NCBI GenBank assembly: GCA_947846985.1
Contig: CANTUZ010000006.1
Span: 50,201,207-50,265,206, forward strand
DNA length: 64,000 bases
Direction: 5' to 3'
From: Fratercula arctica
Lineage: Eukaryota; Chordata; Aves; Charadriiformes; Alcidae
Shown here: in pieces, positions 13,501-25,800 of the stretch
How positions within the stretch are numbered: position 1 is the stretch's first letter
Layout of the letters: each line of letters starts with the position of its first letter
Translations under genes and position numbers: made by a program
The notes under the pieces: generated by a model
The model's input: the letters and a program-made list of their open reading frames with translations, nothing else
What the model was told of the DNA's origin: nothing
Databases searched by the model: none

Positions 13501-15156
13501 CTTAAACTATTTATCAGGGTAAAGACTTTTTCTCTGGCTTTCTGTGTATTTTGCTTTGAGCTCTAAACCCCTGATCTAAAGTTGGGATCTAGGCACTGCT
13601 GTAGTCCAGTAATAGTGATAAATAACAGTAGCAAAAAGTCAGGATTGAAAAAGGCAGTTCCTCCGACACTTGGCACTTACTGTAGTGTCAATGCGCAGGA
13701 AGGTTTGAAGAAAGAAGTCTGAATCATGCTGCTGTCATTCCTGAATCTCTGAGCCTTCTCAAATTGAGAGTGGCAAGCATGGCTAGGATTTGGACTGAGA
13801 ACTCCAAGAAAACGTGAGTAAGTTTTAAAGAGCCTGCACTGAGACTCATGAACTTCATATCCATAATATGCAGCTCTTGGTAGCAATTGTGTAATCAATG
13901 GTAGGGACAGAGTTTGAGTGTTTTACAAGCATGACATTTGACATGCCTAAAATATTTCACCAGTAGCCCCCGCAAGGATTTCTTTAAGCACCACTCTCAT
14001 ACGGTTGATTGCAATGAGAAAAAAGCAAGACAGCAGGAGGCAAAAATGCTCAATTCCTAACTATGTTACCGTTTTCACAGACCAGTAATCCTGGGGCCAT
14101 AGTGAATTGCAGCTTTGGAGTTAACTAATAAAGATACATCCTGAGTCAATGCAGGAAGAATTTTTTTCTTTCTCAGACTAGGTCTGGACAGTTTATCATC
14201 AGCAAAGACACCAAGAAACTTTCTATAAGGATACAGGTATAGCATTCTGATATCTTAGTAAAGTCAGTATGCCTCGTATATGCCTAAGCACAGTTTAATT
14301 TAAGTCAATAAGGATTCCATAAAATTTCTTGCAAGGGTAGACCAAGCTGATCCCTTGTGCATTAGGATTGTTTCATAAATTCTCTCGGCAGTTTCACTTG
14401 GATCAACTGCTCCTTCATCTGCTATGCGGTGTTGTGTGCTTCTGGAAGATCTCACCCACAGCTGTATGTATTTCACTGATAAGTCACTTATTTCAGCAGT
14501 GTCTGAGGGTCCTGCCTGAGCTGCAGGTCCTGTACAGCTGCAGCCTGTAGAAATCTGTAACGAGCAGCTGGAAATGGGGGAATTCTGATGGAAACCGAAA
14601 ATCTCACAGCAGTAGCATCACCAAACTTAACCTTCTGAATTAGGACTCTGGAAGCAAGGGACTCCAGAGAAATGCTGAAATGTGCCTAGTCCCCAGGTAA
14701 TGCAAAGTCTGGAATCACAGCTTTCACACCAGGGTCATCTGGGAAGCCGGGGCTTTGCAAGAAACCATCCAGAAAATTTTTTTTTGAAGCCCAGCAGCTT
14801 CCAGCAGGTCTCTATTGATATGATCTCTGTTTTGATAAACAGGTATTTTTCAACAAAAAAATGATTAAAACATTTTTATCATCTCTACCTCTAATCGTGA
14901 GCTGGTCTTGATTTTTCCGTGCAGAAGACAGGTGTCAGGGCTATTCACGTGTTTTCCACGGACAGCACAAAACCTCAGATCCATTCCTTACATGCTATCT
15001 TATTCAGTCCTTTTTTCTTGAGAAAATCAGGCAAAATCAATGCAATAAATTTTAATTTTCAAATTTTAAAAATGATGGTTTTACTCCCTTTTCCACTGCA
15101 AGTTTGACATCTTTCTACAGGCTGCATTTATAGGTCTGTTGTAAGGCAGTTGCTAA
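13501..15156. other. Intergenic, no gene seen
   Basis: AT-rich unique sequence with no supported gene, RNA gene or repeat. Confidence 0.55.
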
Positions 15157-15225
15157 ATAGAATCACAGCAGTTAGAGATGGTAAGAACTTACTGAGTCAC
15201 CCAGTTCAAGCCCTCTGATAGGTTA
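15157..15225 (-). repeat. Possible old CR1/L3-type LINE 3' end
   Basis: The segment reads TAGAATCACAGCAGTTAGAGATGG, then ACTTACTGAGTCACCCAGTTCAAG. It parallels the reverse complement of older CR1/L3 LINE 3' ends (agaatcacagaattagagatggaagggacctatagagatcatctagtccaa). It is only about 70 bp long and diverged, so the call is tentative. Confidence 0.4.
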
Positions 15226-16597
15226 TAATTGAAAAGTAAAAGAAACAGGCTTTTACTTGAGCATCCTCCTGGTTCAAATGATGACAAATTTGCAGGATTG
15301 GTGGCATAGGAATTTGAATTTTGTTAACTAGTTTCATCATAGAGGATGCAGTATCACTTTTGCTCATGATGGAAAAGGAGGCTGGCCTGTAGCCTGGCAT
15401 GATTTATAACGGAGCGCAGCAAGCTACAAAGCTCTTTAGCCTTTAATTCCACCAAGACTTACGATCTCTACAACCAGAATTTTCAAAAATTAATGAATGT
15501 AGCAGTTGAGTAAGTGTGAAAAGGAAGCAGAAATTATTTCCTAATGACTTAGTTAAAATCTTTGTTTTAATCTTCACAAGGGACCTTGCTTTTCAAAATT
15601 AAAAATCCTCATAAAAAAAAAAAAACCCTCTGAAATGGGATTGGTTAAAAGATAAGACATTATTTATAACTTTCCTAGCAGAGTGATGAAGCTTTAGAGA
15701 TGCAGGATTAATCTTCTCTTGCTTTGCAGAAGGAATTTGAACTTCATCTAAATGTGTTTTTTCTTCCCTTCACCCCTGCCAAATGCAGCTCCGCTGCAGT
15801 GTTTAGGTGTTGCCAGTGAACCTGACTCAGATTTCTTCAACATTATTGTAGGTAATGGCAACGCTACAAGCCAGACAGTGCCACTGCTGATGCCTTTGGG
15901 ACTTCTTTCTTGCCAATGCAAAACAAATGGCTTAGATTCTGGAAGCAAATCTGGTGGAAAAGCAAGAATTGGAAGAGCAGTCAGGTCCCCATCCTCCAGC
16001 TGCGACTCTTCAGTGAAACTTTGGGTTTGTGACTAGCAGAAACAAGCTGTAATCTGGAAAAGCAGCAGGAACAAATCTTTGGTGTGCAAAGTTAACATTC
16101 TTAAATATCTAATTGTAGAGTAGAATGGGATTAATTTATTTTGGTGGCTTTTGAATATGAGGGTACTTAGTGATATATCAGGCAAACAATGATGAACTTC
16201 TGAAAAGGCTTGTCACCCAGGGGGCTGCATATTGCTGTGTCTTTGGAAAAATGCACAAGGGAGGAGGATAAAACAGAGTTACAGAGTCTCATGCTTCTCT
16301 GAAAATGTTGCCAAATGCATAGCTTTCAGAAGAGTTGCTCCCCTAAACTACTGTCTCCAAATATCCTTATTATCCTTATCCTCCATATAAATGAAGTGCA
16401 GAAAGTAGGATACGTGCAGCCCTCTTGGCTGGGCAGTGGAATAGGCTTTCACCAGAAGCCAAGGCTGAGAGAGATGGTTATCAGGAGATATGGATCATGT
16501 TTGCTTATTCCTTTGGGGATTTAAAGAACCAGAGAGGAGTATCGTCTGTTTTTATGGCCTGAATATTCCTCATTGTGACAGAGTCCTACCTCTTTTT
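15226..16597. other. Intergenic, no gene seen
   Basis: No coding signal, RNA gene or repeat beyond a poly(A) run near 15613. The 94-codon open frame at 15752-16036 has no splice or start context and no recognised domain. Confidence 0.55.
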
Positions 16598-16885
16598 CAT
16601 AGAATAAATTTGGTTGGAAGGGACCTTAAAGCTCATCTCGTTCCAACCCCCTGCCCTGGGCAGGGACACCTCCCACCAGCCCAGGTTGCTCCAAGCCCTG
16701 TCCAACCTGGCCTTGAACCCCTCCAGGGATGGGGCAGCCACAGCTTCTCTGGGCAACCTGGGCCAGGGGCTCACCCCCCTCACAGCAAAGAATTTCTTCC
16801 CAGTATCTCATCTAAATCCACCTTCTTTCAGTTTAAAACCATTCCCCCTCATCCTATCGCTACCCCTTGTCCTGTCGCTCGCCAT
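16598..16885 (-). mobile_element. CR1 LINE 3' end fragment (antisense)
   Basis: On the plus strand the copy starts with CATAGAATAAATTTGGTTGGAAGGGACCTTAAAG, the reverse complement of a CR1 tail with an eroded terminal octamer. It continues through TCCAACCCCCTGCCCTGGGCAGGGACACCTCCC and the reverse complement of the last CR1 codons. It fades near 16885, after CCCTTGTCCTGTCGCT. It is one of the shortest copies, about 290 bp. The overlapping open frames here (16490-16970, both strands) are by-products of this repeat. Confidence 0.9.
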
Positions 16886-19800
16886 TTTCACTAAAATGGT
16901 GCTGACTCAGGCAAGCCTATACACTGTGCAGCGAAAAATATATGCATGTTGTTTTAGGATGGAAAGGTAAATTTCCCATTTCCATTTTTCAACAAAAAAA
17001 GGGTCCCAAATGTGCAGGCGTGAACAGTAAGTTACCACATTTTTGCTGCTGCAGAATTTCACTCTTACGAAAGGACAGCCAGAGTAAGCCCCGTAATCTC
17101 TTTTTGGATGTACCTTCCCCAGCCTCAGGTATATCGTCCTGGATGCCTTCCCTCTCCTTCGAGAGAGGAATAAATGATGGCTCCGAACTGTATCTGTGGG
17201 CCAGTGAGTTTTTGTGCTAATCCTCTCAATTATCCACTTACCATTACCTCCGCAGGTTCCTACACTCAAAGCAGAGCTGTGTTTTCCCTACCCCAGTGCC
17301 CAGCTCCATGCCAGTGTTCTCAGTCTTGCTTTGTGGAAATTCTAATGGCAGCACTAAATCATTATGCTGTGGAAAGGGAGGCTGCTTTGGCTATTAGCTG
17401 CAATTAGCATTCACCCTTCCTGCTTTAAATGAGCGCGCTGCTCTGGGCTCCCCCTCTAAGTACAACATTTTGCTCATTTTAGGTCTTGATTGTCTTTCTA
17501 GTAAATAGGTACCTTGAGAATTGCTCAGCAATAATCACTATCATAGTTATCATTCCTCAAGATTGGGAGTTTATGATAAATTTGTACAGTACTTATATAA
17601 ATGATGGCCAATGGAGTTATGCAAATGGTTTCCTTTTGTATTGACGAATAGACTATTAGCGTGAACTTCAAACCTGTTTGTTTATGCTTTACACATTGTA
17701 TTATCATTTATATTTATGAAATATGACTGGAAAAGTCTTCCAACCACATTACCTTTGCGTTGTGCAGCTCTAGGGAGCAGCTTACAAAACTATGGAAAAT
17801 AAAGCCCACTGAGTTAGATAATGACCCTTTCTAGCTCCATTCTGACAGTCCAGGGGCTAAACATACCAAAACACCGGTGTGTCTGGGAATTTCTTCTTAG
17901 TAAGTGGGCCTTTGAGGTGGAGGGTGACAAAGTGACAATAGATTACTGGCCTTCGAGCTCCTGTCCTTGAAACGCAATCAGGGAAATACCTGTCAGCCAC
18001 AGCATCTCCTTTTCTGCAAGAATATCCCTTTGGGGCTGTGCCAGCCCGTGATGCACCAGAGCAACCTCTATCAGATGGCTTTGTGCCACGAAGCCAAGCC
18101 AACCTCAAGCTGAAGAGAAAAATCAGACTGCAAAAGATTTATGGCCACTTTACCTTAAGCTGTTCCTGCTGGAGTGCAGAGTTGCTATAGGAACCTGGTG
18201 GAAGTACCCGAGGTTCCCTTTTGTTCAAGTGTCATTTTCAATCCCATAACAAATCCACTAATTTCCATAGGAAAACGGGAACTGGGCTGATGAGCTGTTG
18301 CAGTTAACCCCTGTTGGGAGAATCCACTGAAATGGATTCAGAAAAGGAAGGGTCAAAAGGAAGAGTAAGAGTTAGGGGAGGAAAGGGGGCATTTTTTTAT
18401 TTAGTTTTTTCAATACTTGTTTTCTCTTTTTCAGTGTTTGAAGGCGAGATGATTTAATTAAACTAACTGGAAAAATCGGAAAGTGAAGAAAGCATGATTT
18501 GGACAGGAAAAGAAAGGCCGTGCGGAACATCCTAACGAGGAGCAGCAGGAAGCCGCCTTGCTGTGGCGGGGTGCCCCGTGACAGCTCAGGTGACATGGGG
18601 TGTCAGACCAGGGAGGTTCGGACTGGGATTTTTAACTCATCTGCTTTGCATCGGAGCAGATAAGCAATGCCCATTCGATCCATTTTGCTACTTTGCTGTA
18701 GTAAAGTTCAATGGAGGGTGAAACAGGGAGGTAGGAGCGGGAACTGCTTCAGAGGCACTAACAAAAAATACATCTTTTTCCCACCATAGTCACAAGCCCT
18801 TTATAATGCCTGTTCCCAGCTCCGCTAAATTCTGACCACTGTAGTAACATCTGCCTCTGCACAATTTTGGTAAAAGTTTACCAAACTGTTTACAGAGAAA
18901 GGTACCGGAATAGCCGTCAGCTTCACCTTCTGCTGTTCGACACTCAACAGCGCAGGCACACAGCTGTCCCCTAGACAGGCAGGTGCTCTCAGTGCGGAAA
19001 AGTGTAAAGCTGCTTTGCTGCCTGCCTGGGCGGGCTTCTGAGACACAGACAGGAGTGAACCGATGAAGAAATATTGAACTGTCAAAGGAAACTTTTACCC
19101 TTCTGTGCTCACGTCGCATTCAGAGAGACAGTTCTTCCACAGGCAGCTCGTTTTAGAAGAGCAGGAAAGGAATTTGTTTCTGAGTGCGCAAATGTTTCGG
19201 TAGGCTAAACATTAGGTTGGCTTAGATTAAAACAGTTATTATGTAGCAAAAAATTATGTAGTTACCGGGTTATACGGAAAGAAATATATAGCTTGCAAGT
19301 CTCACTTCTTTTCCTTTTTAAACTGAAAGCACAGCAGGTTCAACAGGCAAAACTCAGCATTTTTGCAAATGGCCACAATCCCACAGGCTCAAACAATACA
19401 ATTTTCACCTAACGGCTCTCTGCCAGGGTTATGGACTACTCATCCCACGGCAAGCATTAAAGCTGCCATAGCAGAACCCCTCAGATCGACTCGCTAGCGC
19501 TTGAAGTGCTGTTTAAATACACGTCCTCAATGCTCAAGTATACAGCCGGCTAAATCAGAGCTGTGTCCGGAGCCAAAAATCTGTCCTGAAACCGCTATTG
19601 TGACTAAGCTGAGGGTGGTATTAGAAGGTATTAAATATTTATTTGGGGATCCTGATGATGTTGAACATTTTTTTCTGTCAAAGCTCCTATCCCAGTGACC
19701 ATAAATGAAGAACAGGACTTGGATGGAGCAGATGGTTCAGCAGATGGTGACTTGCTCCTTTTTTAACCAGGCCTTTGTGTAAATGGAGTGTGGCATGGAT

Positions 19801-22800
19801 CTCTGTATGCGTTTTGACTTTGAGAATGTGTGTGTGTGCTTTTAGGTTTTAAAAAGTGTTTAATTATGAAACCATGTGTCAGGATGATGATTTGGATTTT
19901 ACTGGCTCTTTAAAGATTTTGGAAGTTCTTGAAAATTTGGTTTGTTTACTTATTTCTGAAACCAACACTATCTTTGTAAAAGGGGTATTTTGGTGTTGGT
20001 TTTTAATTAAATGGGACCAGCCGCAAGTCTTGAGTGTAGCCCTGGACAAAGCAAGATCTTATTGCGGTCTTTAATTTTTTTGCCCTTTTCTGTTTTATTT
20101 CTCCACGATTAGGCTTAACTTTCCTGACTGCCCAGGGCATTAAGATTTCAACGAAACTGAAAGACAAAAGAGCCAAGAGGTAACTGAAGAAGGGTGAGAT
20201 TTGAGGTTCACTTTGCAAACAGTTCTGTCGAGTTGTCGAAAGTTCAACAGTCTCCAGCACCTACTTACCACTCCTGTGCTGAAGGTAACAGCCCCCTCAA
20301 ACCTGCCAGCAGGATTGCCTGTGCATGTGCTCCCTAACCCATTTTATTCAAAATTAGATGGATTACTGAAAAAAATGTGCTGTCTCAACTAATGTGCCTT
20401 ATTGAGACTGACACAGGTTAAGGAAAAGTCACATGAGCAGCTCTGGCAGCAGATCTGAGGCAGCACCATTTGCACCACAGGAGATCTGATGGTTTGCAGC
20501 GAGGATTAGATTGAGGGTGGCGGCATGTCACACTGGCACCGCTGGAACCAAAGAGAACGTCCTTTTACTGACTAAGAGTGGTTAAACCAATACAGTGTCT
20601 TCTGTCTCCTTAAAGTTCATATTCCTGTAACTCACCCGTGACTTTGCTTTTAATTTCACATTATTTCATAAGGCCACAGAGTGGTCTTGAGAATCCAGCT
20701 TTGTAAGTTGGAATGTAATTGAAGATGGTCTTCTTGGATCTCATTTTATGTAACTTCTATCATGCAGTATCCAAGTGCCTTGTAACCTTTCATTGGGAAA
20801 GGGGAATTTTTCACTTTTGAGGTTTGTTCTTTTGCTCATTATTTTCCCAGGTAGGAGATTGTGTAGGCAGAGTGGTGTTTTTGCTGGCAGAGTTCACAGG
20901 TTTAGCAGACTGTTTTAAATTATGCTAAAATATAGTTTGGTTTCTCAGCCAAAAGACATGCTACGTGCAGAATTGTCCAGCTTTACTTTGTCTCCTGCTT
21001 GAAGTGTTTCTAAGCTGAATATAATGAAGATCTATTCTAAGTATTCCTAAGGGATCTCTTCACACAGAACCTGGAACTGATCTATGGGTTTCCACACTTT
21101 AATCAATGCACCGTCTAATATTGATTTCCTTCAGAAGTCAAAGCGATTTGTTTCCCTTCCCTGGAGACTTTGGGTTTTTACCTTTGGCTGCAGTCCTTGA
21201 ATTAATATGGAAATTGAGAACATCACTTAGGACTAGTCTCACATGCAAACAAAACATGCAGTTGCATGAAGCCAGGTATCCCGTGCATGCCCAGACACTC
21301 CGATGACTGCTCCGTCTCCTTCCCTGGCAGCTGGACCACTCACCCAACTCTGCTCATCTCTCTCAAAGCTTCCTTGTCTGCCCAGCAGAATAGTAAGTGA
21401 CTTATTACTGATCTCTTTTTTTCCCCTTTCTTTTGATAGCTCTTCCTCCTGTCTCTCTGGAGTAAAGGTCAGCACAGCTCTCTCTGGAAATTTGCTTAGG
21501 CTGGTAAGGTAATAAGGAGCTGATTACAAGCCAGAAAGCAGCTCCATGGAAAGCAGCCATCTCTCCCATCATTGATCCATAGTCACCTATGGGTGACTGT
21601 CTGTCGAGCCAAGAGTTTCAGATTTGCAGCTAAAGCCTAATGCCTTTCTTCTAATCAGCATTTCTAAGCTGCCAATAAGAATAATTATACCGTTGCCTGC
21701 GTGAGGTTTCCTTTCCTCAGTTAGCAGTGGCAAGGCAGAGCGGCTCTGCCTTGCTTTATACCACATAAAACTGGAAGTGAAGTACTGGGGAATCAGATGT
21801 CAGCATCAGAGTGCTCCACGTTAGAATTACTCATGTAAGCCTCAGAATCACAGTGGATGGAGGATCTTGTGCTCTCCTCTTCCTCGTCGCTGTCTCTGTG
21901 CACTGTACACGTGCAGATACAATGGAGCATAGACAAATACATAGCCTCACGAGAGCAAGGGCACTTGCAGCAGCATAGAGGTCATCAAAGTCATTCTTTT
22001 AGATGACATGTGTGATCTTGTGAATTTGTCCCAGCGCCAAGGGAGTTGAAACAATTCCTCCTGGACACGACGACATGAGTGCAGGCAGTGATGTAATCAG
22101 TTCAGGTCACATCCAGCCTCATTCGCAGGGGAAGGTTCTTGGTGGTGTTAAATGACAATCTGTCCCGAATTTGTCATGCCCATATGTCAGCAGTAACAAC
22201 TTACAAAACACACCTCTCATTTTAGATCCAAGTTTGCATCTGTTCCAAGCAAAACATGTGCCATCTCCCTGTATATTCCTAGCAAGTCTATATTAGACAA
22301 CACATGAGTAAGCTGAAAGTTAGATGGCAAAAAGTCCTTTCTATATTATGGGGAAATTAATTGCAAATCACTGTCATTTTTACCTGGCTTTACATGAATA
22401 TAAAAACATCTCAAAATACTTGACCATGTTTCAGTGACATATGAAAGGTTATTGTAGCTCACGTACTATCCCTTAGGAGAAAGCATATTTTCATATGTTT
22501 TTTGGAATGTGATGGTAAACAACATACAATTTGTCCTGAGGGGGAAATCGATCAAAAAGGCATAGAAATGTAGTAACCACTGACATCACAACCGATGCTT
22601 CCGTTGTGATTTGTTCATCTGTGTTTCACTGGTCCATCATACAGGTAAAGGACATCTTTAAAATAAGGATCCGGGCTGAGAGCAATCCATCCCTGGCTAC
22701 TGAGATGCCAGATAGCGGATATGGTTTATGAGAGGTTGTAGCTTCAAAGGAATTGATTTATAAATGTTTTCTATTTTTAAAGATGCAGCTGGACATCTAG

Positions 22801-25800
22801 TATGATTTACAGAAGCATCTGACTAGCTTATATGCTTAATTTTCAATGACTAACAACCAATGTTTAGGTGCTTCTATAAATCTCCCTAGCTGTTTCTCTT
22901 CATCTTTAGGCACATAAATGCTTTATAAAGCTGAAACAAAAAATTCAGGGCCTAATTTTCAAAATCTCAGATGTCGCGTGACATCAATGGCCAGATTTCA
23001 AAAATGCTCTTTTCTCAGCATCCTGAACTCTTGCAAATTCTGCAAATTCACTATCATTGTTTGATATCTACTTTTTCAGGAATTTTGAACTTCTAATCTG
23101 AAAAAAATTAAGTCCTATTGCAGAGAAATCTGCAATCCCTGAATATAAACATTTTAACACTGTTAGTTACAGATAATGTTTTTTTACAGTTACAGTGATG
23201 CAGAACAAAAAACCTGTGAAGTATAATTCTGCTCTAAATAAACGTTGTTGGTGCTTTGCTCGCTTAGCCTACTGATTTGCTGTATCAAATACACTCACTT
23301 TATATTTTAAAATATCTTTTATGAAGTGACAGGTCAGGAACAAAAAGGCAAATACGTTATTGCCAAGATCAAAATTTCTGAAGACTAGACTCTTGAATTT
23401 CTAGATCTATGCAACCCCAGTGCCTTCAGGGAGACCCTACAGAGGGAGGCAGTGAAAATGTAGTAATTCTGTCGCTATACAAAGTAGTAATAGAAACAAA
23501 TTTTCATCCTCTTAGATGCATCGATTCCAGGAGCGATGGGAGAGCAAAAGTTTACTGTTAGCATTTCAGTGAGCAGCTGTATCAGAGAGCGGCCTTGTTG
23601 AACAAAAAGGTGCCATGATTGCTTAGCAGAAGACTGCTTTAAAAGGTTTAAATAACTATGCTTTATTTAATGTTCAGAACAGATAGGACTTTCCAGACTT
23701 TTTCCTAAGAGAAGTTTCTGCTGGGTCGATACTGAAATTCCACGTTGCAGAACTGAGGAAGTGTTTAAGATCCGATTATAATGTAAAAAAGAAAGCAAAT
23801 GATGTCCCATGGAAATGCTGTCATTTGTATCAACATGGTGACATTCCCAAGTGCTGCCTTTGTTATTACTGTTTATTTTTCCTTGTATTTACACTTTGGC
23901 GGTACAAGGTCATGCCATAGACTAGCATGACTTTCGGAACTGTTTACCGACATGAATATTAACATCTTGTCGAGTTTCTTCTCTCCTCCTTTCTCTTTCC
24001 CCATGGTCCCTGCTTCCTCTTAGCATGTCAATATGAATCAAAATTAGGCCAAAGGGATTTGAGGTGATAAAACGTAAGATGAATTACAATTAAAATGATA
24101 GACTGTATTGCTGAGCTGCACTGTGCTTTGAGATACTCTGCCAATTTATTGAAAGTGGATGAAATGTGCTGTTATAAATGATCTGCTTTCTGAACTGCAA
24201 GTCTTTCCAACAGGAGAGAAGTTACAAGTTCCTAGTTGTTTTACAAGGCTATAGTTAGGGCTGCAAGCTCCTATTTTTGGATACTTTAGTGACTACTGTG
24301 AGAGTTTGTGTGATAAGGGAGACTGGGAAGGCAAAATTCACATCTTCCTAAATTAGCACCCTCTACGCGCCCATTTTTCTGCTCTTTGTCCCATTTTGTG
24401 TGAGACCACCTGCCCTTGCAAGGCTATAAAGAAGGCGCTATCGTGTGCATGCAGTGTTACCTAGCGTAGAATCTCTAAGCATCTAAACAGATTTCCTCAG
24501 CAAGCACTTCAGAGTGCCTAATAGTATTAAGGTTACAGTTAGGCCTGAAATATATTTTGTTTGTTTGTTTTACCAGAAGTTTACTGGTTTTCTGATGTTT
24601 CTTTAAAGTTAGCATAAATACTTTAAAACCAGACAATATAATCAGAAAGATTTTTGGGAGAAATTCATAATTCAAGAGAAAGAAAAAAAAATACTCAGAA
24701 AGTAAAAAAAAAAAAAAATCTGTCTTCATATATTCACACCCCAAGTTTAGATTTTAAAATCACAGCAATTCAGTTTCATTTTAATAAGATTCAAGGATAT
24801 TTTAAAAATTAGTGAAGACTTAGAATTGGCTTCTTATTGAGATGCCAAGTGTGTATAAATCTGACCTGGTCCAATGCAAGATTTCCTAATTCAGAATAAG
24901 CCACATGCAAGTTAAGCTCAATTATACATGAAAATGACTCAAGGAATGTACAGTTTAAAAAATTTCAATAAATTATATATGAAATTGAGTCATTCCACCG
25001 CATTGTTGTCGCAAGTGCAACATGTCAAGGACACCATATTGAAAAAAAAAATTGTAGGTGAATATAGAAAACACAGAATATAATTAACTCTGACTACTGT
25101 TAGACTCACAGTTGTCTGCCTGATTAAAATTTAACTCAAATAAATTAAAATTAATTGAAAAAATCTCCCAGCAACGTGAAGCCTTTTCCTAAGCCTTGTA
25201 CACTCACTGAGGTTTTCTTCCTATAGCTGTGTCGACTCCAAAGAGGTAATAGCTGTGAAGGTTCTAGCAGGAAAATACGGCATTTTCATAAAGGTCCCAG
25301 CAGGGAAATGTGAAGAATATAGTCTTATCCTGGCAGAGCACAAAACACTCCGGGGGATGCCCAGGCTGAAATAATGGTTGGATGAAAGGAGTAGTCCCGA
25401 TCCCAGCTCTTCTCGCGCTGCCGATGCTGCTTAAGGCAGACGAAGTGTATTCTTCAGATGAGGTCATACGTGTGAGTACCTCTTCCCACCCAGCCCAGCC
25501 CCGTGCGCTAAGATTTAGCTCTAGTTAATTGAAAAGCAACAAGGATGATTCCGCTGGCGCCTCTTTTATAGAAAGGCCCAGTCACCTCTCCCTTCCTTCG
25601 TTGGCCGACAGGAGCAGTTTCAGGGTTTATCAGTGCTGCTCACTGCTACATGTGAGAGGAGAAGAAAAGAGGTTTGTGGCAGAAACAAAACCACCCGCGG
25701 CTAGGACAAGCTGTAGCCTAATTAAACTTAACTCTCCCCAAGTGCTTTCTTGAGAATAGTTGTTCAAAATTACCTAAACTAATCCACTTTCTTAAAACCC

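Noticed and set aside
16490..16970. 134- and 118-codon plus-strand frames
   Set aside because: They lie across the antisense CR1 fragment. The Pro/Ser/Leu-rich translation is the reverse complement of CR1 3' sequence.
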